Assembly: GCF_029813785.1 (NCBI RefSeq)
Contig: NZ_JARVKY010000016.1
Coordinates: forward strand, 124,001-188,000
DNA from: Streptomyces sp. DH41
GTDB taxonomy: Bacteria > Actinomycetota > Actinomycetes > Streptomycetales > Streptomycetaceae
Direction: 5' to 3'
Length of the DNA stretch: 64,000 bases
In this document: piece by piece, positions 58,644-64,000 of the stretch
Numbering within the stretch: position 1 is the first letter of the stretch
Layout of the letters: each line of letters begins with the position of its first letter
Translations under genes and position numbers: made by a program
The notes under the pieces: model-generated
The model's input: only the letters and a program-made list of their open reading frames with translations
Database searches by the model: none
Told to the model about the DNA's origin: nothing

Positions 58644-58795
58644 CCGTCGGCCGGTTGGTGCGCGTGGGACGGAGCGGGGGGTGCGCGGACCGCGTCGGCC
58701 GGGTGCCGCCGCGCCGACCCTGGCTGCACGGTTGTCCGCGGTGACGCGGCCCGTGGCCCGCGGCTACGCACCGGGTGCCGAGCAGCGCGCGGCCG

Positions 58796-60880
58796 CTACG
58801 TCAGCTGCGGCGGCAGCTCCGTCCCGTGCGTCACGATCAACCCCGACACCGCGCGGGTCAGACAGACGTACAGGCGCCGCAGTCCCGTCCGCTCGTCCGG
58901 CTCGCCGTCGACCACGGCCCGCGGCTCGTCCAGGACCACGTAGTCGTACTCCAGGCCCTTGGCCAGCGAGGCCGGCACCAGGGTCAGGCGGGTGGCGTGG
59001 GTCGTCTCCTCGCCCGGGCCGATGAAACCGATCCCCGCCGCCCCGAGGGCCTCCGCCAGCTCCGGCACCCGCGCGTCGGCGGCGATCAGACCGACCGAGC
59101 CCTCGCGCCCCAGCAGCTCGCGGCAGGCGGACACCACGTCCGCCGTCCCCCGCGCCGTCCCGTCCGTGGTCGCACGGATGTCGAAGAAGCCCGGGTTCTC
59201 ACGGATCGACGCCACCGGCGTCAGGCCCGGCGCGATGTGCGGCAGCAGCCGGGAGGCGTACGCGATGACGTCCGTCGGCACGCGGAAACCGGCCGTCAGC
59301 TCCTCGACCACGGCCTCCCCCTTGCCCATGTGCGCCAGCGCGTCGGACCAGCTCCGCGTCGCCCACGGCGTGGTGCCCTGCGCCAGGTCGCCGAGGACGG
59401 TCGCCGAGCCGGTGGTGCAGCGCCGGCCCACCGCGCGGTACTGCATCGGGGAGAGGTCCTGCGCCTCGTCGAGGACCACGTGCCCGAGGGAGTGGGTGCG
59501 CTCGACGAGGTCGGTGGCCTCGTCGATCAGCACGGCGTCGGCGGGTGACCACTGGGCGGACTTCACCGAGCGGGCCGGCTTCGCCCACAGCACCGCCTTC
59601 CGCTCGTCCTCGGTGAGGACGCCCTCGGCGTGCTCGGCGAGGAAGTCCGCGTCGGACAGGAGCCGCAGGACGAGCTTCGCCGGCTCGACCGGCGGCCATA
59701 CGGTCTTCACCGCCGCCTTCACGGCGGCGTTGCGCGCCACCGCGTTCTGCACCCGGTCGTCCGGCGCCTCGCCCGCCCGTTCCATCTGCACCAGCACCGC
59801 GTGCGCGATGCGCTGCGGTAGGGCCTCGCGGGCGGCGCCGTAGCGGATGCCGCGGGCGAGCAGCTCGCGGACGATCTCCTCCAGTTCGTACGCCGCCACC
59901 CGCCAGCGGCGCGAGCCGCGCACCACGACGATGCCCTCGGTGGGCAGGATGACGTGCGAGTAGAGGGCCCTGCGCAGTACGTCCGCCATCCGGGCGTCGC
60001 CCTTGATCACTGCTGTCGCCGCCTCGTCCGCGCCGCGCACCTCGACGTGCGCCACCAGGTCGTCGACGGTCGCCTGCCGGACCGTCAGCTCGCCGAGGGC
60101 CGGCAGCACCTGCTCGATGTAGTGCAGGAAGGACCTGTTCGGCCCGATGACGAGGGTGCCGGTGCGGGCGAGGCGCTCGCGGTGGGCGTAGAGGAGGTAG
60201 GCGACCCGGTGCAGGCCGACGGCGGTCTTCCCGGTGCCGGGGCCGCCCTGCACACAGACCGAACCGGCCAGCCCGGCCCGCACGATCTCGTCCTGCTCGG
60301 GCTGGATGGTCGCCACGATGTCGCGCATCGGGCCGACGCGGGGCCGCTCGATCTCCTGCTGGAGCAGCCTGCTGGTGAGGGCCGCCTCGGCCGGGTCGGA
60401 CAGGTGCTCGTCCTCGTACGCCGTCAGGTCGCCGCCGGTGTAACCGAAGCGGCGGCGCAGCGCGACGTCCATCGGGTCCTTCTTCGAGGCCCGGTAGAAC
60501 GGCTGCGAGACCGGCGCCCGCCAGTCGATCACCATCGGGTCGCCGTCCGTGTCGTGCACGTGCCGCCGCCCGACATGCAGTGTCTGATAAGCAGCCTCCG
60601 GCTGCGGGCGCTCGCCCTCCCCGCCCTCCGCCTGCTCGGCGCCCGGGGCGTGCAGGTAGTCGAGCCGGCCGAAGAACAGCGGGGTCTCGCTGAGGTCGGC
60701 CAGCGCCTTGACGCGCTCCTCGATCTGGCTCTCCAGCACGGCGGCGTTGACCCAGTTCGCGGTGACGTCGGTGATGTCGAGGGACTCGACGTCCTCGCGC
60801 ATGGCGCGCAGCGCGGAACGCGAGGCGGCGAGGTGGGCGCGCTCTGTGGAGAGGGGGTCTTCGTGGACGGGCGTGGACAA
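58796..60880 (-). CDS. HelD/HelR-type RNA polymerase motor ATPase (UvrD-like)
   Basis: The 694-residue SF1-like protein has Walker A QGGPGTGKTAVGLHRVAYLLY (~residue 213), a helicase motif II-like VVLDEAQDLSPMQYRAVGRR, and late motifs AGFRVPTDVIAY and TLVPASLAKGLEYDYVVLDEP. The N-terminal coiled region is the RNAP-binding arm of HelD. I chose TTG 60880 because a GGAGG site lies 6 nt upstream. HelD removes stalled RNAP from DNA and some actinobacterial versions give rifamycin tolerance; this is a family inference. Confidence 0.85.
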   Translation of the reverse strand: MSTPVHEDPLSTERAHLAASRSALRAMREDVESLDITDVTANWVNAAVLESQIEERVKALADLSETPLFFGRLDYLHAPGAEQAEGGEGERPQPEAAYQTLHVGRRHVHDTDGDPMVIDWRAPVSQPFYRASKKDPMDVALRRRFGYTGGDLTAYEDEHLSDPAEAALTSRLLQQEIERPRVGPMRDIVATIQPEQDEIVRAGLAGSVCVQGGPGTGKTAVGLHRVAYLLYAHRERLARTGTLVIGPNRSFLHYIEQVLPALGELTVRQATVDDLVAHVEVRGADEAATAVIKGDARMADVLRRALYSHVILPTEGIVVVRGSRRWRVAAYELEEIVRELLARGIRYGAAREALPQRIAHAVLVQMERAGEAPDDRVQNAVARNAAVKAAVKTVWPPVEPAKLVLRLLSDADFLAEHAEGVLTEDERKAVLWAKPARSVKSAQWSPADAVLIDEATDLVERTHSLGHVVLDEAQDLSPMQYRAVGRRCTTGSATVLGDLAQGTTPWATRSWSDALAHMGKGEAVVEELTAGFRVPTDVIAYASRLLPHIAPGLTPVASIRENPGFFDIRATTDGTARGTADVVSACRELLGREGSVGLIAADARVPELAEALGAAGIGFIGPGEETTHATRLTLVPASLAKGLEYDYVVLDEPRAVVDGEPDERTGLRRLYVCLTRAVSGLIVTHGTELPPQLT

Positions 60881-61156
60881 GGGAGTGCCTCCGGATGACC
60901 TGCGATGCGGTGGGCGCTGGCTGCGCGCGGTGGGCCGGCCGGTTTCCGTCCGGACGGCGGCACTCCGTGGGGAGGCGGGCAAGAGCGGAGATTCTAGAGG
61001 GCCGAAGGCGGCGCGGGCCAACCGTTTTCCCGTCCCCTAGGGGATCGCGTCCTCCGTTCCGGGGGATGCGATCCCTCCAGGGTCGTAGTGCGGGTGCGCG
61101 GGGGCTCGGCCCTCGGACCGATGCCGGTACGGCGGTCGCGGTCGCACCATGGAGAC

Positions 61157-61342
61157 ATGAGCGCAGCAACCATCTCCCCCGTCCCGGCACCGGTCCGCGC
61201 GTCCGGTGCCACGCCCGTGGCCGGCAGCCACCGGCACCGGCTCGGTGACGCCGTGCGCGCCGTCAGGGTGTTCGCGGGCGCCGCCTTCGACGTGGTCGTA
61301 CTCGGCGAGTACGGCGAGGAGGCCGGCGTCCGCCGCCGGTGA
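61157..61342 (+). CDS. Small conserved protein
   Basis: This 61-residue protein ends with RLGDAVRAVRVFAGAAFDVVVLGEYGEEAGV. The hydrophobic segment (VFAGAAFDVVVLG) resembles small streptomycete proteins of unknown role. The ATG follows GGAG closely. It lies in the HelD upstream region in the opposite direction. Confidence 0.55.
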   Translation: MSAATISPVPAPVRASGATPVAGSHRHRLGDAVRAVRVFAGAAFDVVVLGEYGEEAGVRRR

Positions 61343-61440
61343 CGTCCGCGTCGGCCGCCGCGCGGACTGAGTAGGCCCGCGTACCGGTCTGAGTACGTAC
61401 GCCGGTGCGGGGGGACCGCACGCACGGCTTCACTGGCCGT

Positions 61441-61830
61441 ATGAGCCCACAGCACCCCACGGCATGGCCGCCGTATCCGGCCGCCTGGCGGGAACCGCGC
61501 GACCGGCGGGACCGCACGGCGTGGATCGCGCCGACCGTCGCCACCGTGCTCCTGACGGTCCTGGTGCCGACGGCGGCGTTCCTCGGCCTGCTGTCGGTCA
61601 TGGCGACCGACAGCTGCGGAGCCGACTGCCCGCAGGCGCTGACGACCTCGCTGACGCTGATCTACGGGACCCTGTTCTTCGGCGCCTTCGTCACCCACGG
61701 GGCCTGGGTCGCCGCCTGGGCGCTGCCCTGGACCCGGCGCTGGTCCGCCCCGCGGATCTGGATGGCCGCGCTTTCGCTGCTGCCGCCGGTGTTCGTCCTG
61801 ATCCTGGTGTTCACCCTCCCCGGAGCCTGA
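61441..61830 (+). CDS. Small integral membrane protein
   Basis: The 129-residue protein has a charged Pro-rich N-terminus then three hydrophobic helices (APTVATVLLTVLVPTAAFLGLLSVM, SLTLIYGTLFFGAFVTHGAWVAA, IWMAALSLLPPVFVLILVF). A CGADC pair lies in the first external loop. The function is unknown. It converges with the XPB gene. Confidence 0.7.
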   Translation: MSPQHPTAWPPYPAAWREPRDRRDRTAWIAPTVATVLLTVLVPTAAFLGLLSVMATDSCGADCPQALTTSLTLIYGTLFFGAFVTHGAWVAAWALPWTRRWSAPRIWMAALSLLPPVFVLILVFTLPGA

Positions 61831-61843
61831 CCGGGGCGTCCGC

Positions 61844-63487
61844 TCAGCCCTCCGCCAGCAGCTCGTCCGCGTCCATGATCCGGTACGCGTAGCCCTGCTC
61901 CGCCAGGAAGCGCTGGCGGTGGGCGGCGAAGTCCTGGTCGAGGGTGTCGCGGGCGACGACCGAGTAGAAGTGCGCCTGGTGGCCGTCGGCCTTCGGACGC
62001 AGCACCCGGCCGAGCCGCTGGGCCTCCTCCTGCCGGGACCCGAAGGTGCCCGACACCTGGATGGCGACGGTCGCCTCCGGTAGGTCGATGGAGAAGTTCG
62101 CGACCTTCGACACGACCAGCACGCTGATCTCGCCCTGGCGGAAGGACTCGAAGAGCTTCTCCCGCTGGGCGTTGGACGTCTCGCCCTTGATGACCGGCGC
62201 GCCCAGGTGCTCGCCCAGCTCGTCGAGCTGGTCGATGTACTGGCCGATGACGAGGATCTGCTGCCCGGCGAAGCGCCGCACGATCGCCTCCGTCACCTTC
62301 CGCTTGGTGGCGGTCGTCGCGCAGAAGCGGTACTTCTCCTCCGTCTCGGCGGTGGCGTACGCGAGACGCTCGGAGTCGGTGAGGTTGACCCGGACCTCCA
62401 CGCAGTCGGCGGGCGCGATGTAGCCCTGCGCCTCGATCTCCTTCCACGGCGCGTCGAAACGCTTCGGGCCGATGAGGGAGAACACGTCCGACTCGCGGCC
62501 GTCCTCGCGGACCAGGGTCGCGGTCAGACCGAGCCGGCGCCGCGCCTGGAGGTCGGCGGTGAACTTGAAGACCGGCGCCGGCAGCAGGTGCACCTCGTCG
62601 TAGACGACCAGTCCCCAGTCCCGGGAGTCGAAGAGCTCCAGGTGCGGGTAGACGCCCTTCCGCTTCGTCGTCAGCACCTGGTACGTGGCGATGGTGACGG
62701 GCCGGATCTCCTTCTTCGTCCCGCTGTACTCGCCGATCTCCTCCTCGGTGAGGGAGGTCCGCTTCACCAGCTCGTGCTTCCACTGCCGGGCGGAGACGGT
62801 GTTCGTCACCAGGATCAGCGTCGTCGACTTGGCCTGCGCCATCGAACCGGCGCCGACCAGCGTCTTCCCGGCGCCGCAGGGGAGTACGACGACACCGCTG
62901 CCGCCGTGCCAGAAGTTCTCCACCGCCTGCTTCTGGTAGGGCCGCAGCGTCCAGCCGTCCTCGGCCAGCTCGATCGGGTGCGCCTCGCCGTCGACGTACC
63001 CGGCGAGGTCCTCGGCGGGCCAGCCCAGCTTCAGCAGCGTCTGCTTGATCTGCCCGCGCTCGGAGGGGTGCACGGCCACCGTGTCGGGGTCGATGCGGTT
63101 GCCGACGAGCGGCGCGATCCGCTTCGACTTCAGGACCTCCTCCAGCACCGGCCGGTCGGTGGTCGTCAGGACCAGTCCGTGCGCCGGGTGCTTGGACAGG
63201 GTGAGGCGGCCGTAGCGGTCCATCGTCTCGGCGATGTCGACGAGCAGCGCGTGCGGCACCGGGTAGCGGCTGTACTCGACGAGCGCGTCCACGACCTGCT
63301 CGGCGTCGTGGCCCGCCGCCCGCGCGTTCCACAGGCCGAGCGGGGTCACCCGGTAGGTGTGGATGTGCTCCGGCGCCCGCTCCAGTTCGGCGAAGGGCGC
63401 GATGGCCCGACGGCACTCGCCGGCCCGCTCGTGGTCGACTTCGAGGAGCAGGGTCTTGTCGGACTGGACGATCAGCGGACCATTCAC
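61844..63487 (-). CDS. XPB-type DNA repair helicase (SF2)
   Basis: The 547-residue helicase has an N-terminal XPB damage-recognition region (LIVQSDKTLLLEVDHERAGECRRAIAPFAELERAPEHIHTYRVTPLGLWNA), Walker A VVLPCGAGKTLVGAGSM (~residue 206), DEVH box VVYDEVHLLP (~297), motif III LTATLVRED and motif VI EAQRLGRVLRPK. XPB is common in actinobacteria, where it acts in DNA repair or R-loop removal. The GTG start at 63487 has AAAGGG 8 nt upstream. Confidence 0.93.
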   Translation of the reverse strand: MNGPLIVQSDKTLLLEVDHERAGECRRAIAPFAELERAPEHIHTYRVTPLGLWNARAAGHDAEQVVDALVEYSRYPVPHALLVDIAETMDRYGRLTLSKHPAHGLVLTTTDRPVLEEVLKSKRIAPLVGNRIDPDTVAVHPSERGQIKQTLLKLGWPAEDLAGYVDGEAHPIELAEDGWTLRPYQKQAVENFWHGGSGVVVLPCGAGKTLVGAGSMAQAKSTTLILVTNTVSARQWKHELVKRTSLTEEEIGEYSGTKKEIRPVTIATYQVLTTKRKGVYPHLELFDSRDWGLVVYDEVHLLPAPVFKFTADLQARRRLGLTATLVREDGRESDVFSLIGPKRFDAPWKEIEAQGYIAPADCVEVRVNLTDSERLAYATAETEEKYRFCATTATKRKVTEAIVRRFAGQQILVIGQYIDQLDELGEHLGAPVIKGETSNAQREKLFESFRQGEISVLVVSKVANFSIDLPEATVAIQVSGTFGSRQEEAQRLGRVLRPKADGHQAHFYSVVARDTLDQDFAAHRQRFLAEQGYAYRIMDADELLAEG

Positions 63488-63575
63488 GGGCGGCACCCTT
63501 TCGCGCGCGTACGGCCGACAGTGACTGGACGGATCGGCCAAACGTCCAGTGTGCCTGATCCGTAGCCCGGCGGGC

Positions 63576-63863
63576 CTAGCGAAGAGTGAGGTTGTTGATC
63601 AGCGGGCCCTCGATGGTGATCCCCTCCGTGACCAGGGACTCGATGCCGGTGGCCGGCAGGGGCAGGGGCAGCGCGGCGGCCTTGGGGGCGAGCGCGCCGA
63701 ACAGCGCCGCGGCGGTGATCAGGGCGGCGACGGAGACGGCGACGGCGTTGCGGGCGGCGTTGCGGGCGGCGGACTGGTCGGTGGGGTGGCTGGTGGAGCG
63801 GTCGGCGGACCGGTCGGTGGGGTGGCTGGTGGAGCGGTCGGGACCGGGGAGCTCGGAGCGCAT
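63576..63863 (-). CDS. Small secreted or membrane-anchored protein with N-terminal repeat
   Basis: The 95-residue protein has an N-terminal tandem DRSTSHPTDRSA/DRSTSHPTDQSA (a DNA direct repeat around 63780-63842), then a hydrophobic segment (AVAVSVAALITAAALFGALAP) and the conserved-looking end LPATGIESLVTEGITIEGPLINNLTL. It may be a signal-peptide protein. The repeat could make the start ambiguous. The function is unknown. Confidence 0.6.
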   Translation of the reverse strand: MRSELPGPDRSTSHPTDRSADRSTSHPTDQSAARNAARNAVAVSVAALITAAALFGALAPKAAALPLPLPATGIESLVTEGITIEGPLINNLTLR

Positions 63864-63917
63864 GGGGGTGTCCGGCCTTTCGTGATCACGCGGGGGCGTG
63901 CGGGGGAGGAATCCGGA

Positions 63918-63954
63918 GCGGGCCGGGCCCAGGGGGACTGGGGACCCGGCCCGC
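63918..63954. terminator. GC-rich hairpin at the right edge
   Basis: GCGGGCCGGGCCC pairs with GGGACCCGGCCCGC (stem about 12 bp with a mismatch). It lies upstream of the small secreted gene and probably ends a minus-strand gene whose body is outside the window. Confidence 0.5.
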
Positions 63955-64000
63955 CGACGGGGTTGCCGACCGGAGGGGCCGGCGAGGGATCAGAGGATGG

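Noticed and set aside
1..64000. CRISPR arrays, tRNA/rRNA genes, insertion sequences or prophage genes
   Set aside because: I saw no repeat-spacer pattern, cloverleaf-like gene ends, transposases or integrases in the window.

Overview
The window is high-GC actinobacterial chromosome with the strong G/C third-position bias of Streptomyces. Genus-level markers include a CdgB-type GAF-PAS-GGDEF protein, an HbpS-SenS-SenR set, GroEL2 behind CIRCE operators, DasR-type boxes near nagK/nagA, XRE/DUF397 pairs and one in-frame TTA codon. From memory, the gene order resembles the conserved core around SCO4258-SCO4320 of S. coelicolor. I could not run an alignment. I see no IS element, prophage, CRISPR array, tRNA or rRNA.

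Layout. (1) 1-8.9 kb: one end of a contractile injection system (eCIS) locus: a partial membrane-anchored ricin-type lectin protein, the AAA+ ATPase and the DUF4255 cap-family protein, followed by a small LuxR-type regulator and a large ATP-binding LuxR regulator containing a TTA codon. (2) 9-18.7 kb: housekeeping and accessory enzymes: an APH-like kinase, a 14-TM MFS exporter, an FAD oxidoreductase, a pentapeptide-repeat protein, a Ser/Thr kinase, a GNAT-Nudix fusion and an M1 peptidase lipoprotein. A perfect parS site lies upstream of the peptidase. (3) 18.8-24.2 kb: HbpS-SenS-SenR redox/haem sensing, TerD, ArfB, an acetyltransferase and a flavin reductase. (4) 24.4-31.9 kb: the diguanylate cyclase CdgB with a BldD-like palindrome, a CBM-bearing membrane protein, a 1-phosphofructokinase-like enzyme, and nagK-nagA divergent from a sugar-binding lipoprotein across two DasR-type boxes. 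(5) 32-36.6 kb: otsB/otsA for trehalose and a glucosyl-3-phosphoglycerate synthase-like transferase. (6) 36.8-41.2 kb: a SAM riboswitch controlling thrC-moaD, a cold-shock protein, and groEL2 behind two CIRCE elements. (7) 41.3-50.4 kb: an Old Yellow Enzyme, a carboxylesterase, a ~640-bp inverted repeat, an XRE/DUF397 pair, an oxidoreductase divergent from a LysR regulator, and a TetR divergent from a DHFR-like reductase. (8) 50.3-53.9 kb: the MurNAc operon rpiR/murR-murQ-EIIBC. (9) 53.9-64 kb: small conserved proteins, a DinB-GNAT fusion, an HD hydrolase, a TetR pair, cutC behind a DasR-like box, a HelD/HelR RNA polymerase motor ATPase and an XPB helicase.

A theme in the central region is cell-wall amino-sugar recycling (nagK, nagA, murQ, MurNAc PTS) set among developmental control signals (CdgB and c-di-GMP, DasR-type boxes, a bldA-dependent codon). 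The most noteworthy items are the SAM-riboswitch/thrC/MoaD-like operon (possible sulfur-carrier-dependent homocysteine formation), the isolated parS site, the large inverted repeat derived from a DUF397 gene tail, the TTA codon in the regulator beside the injection system, and the DasR-like box in front of cutC.
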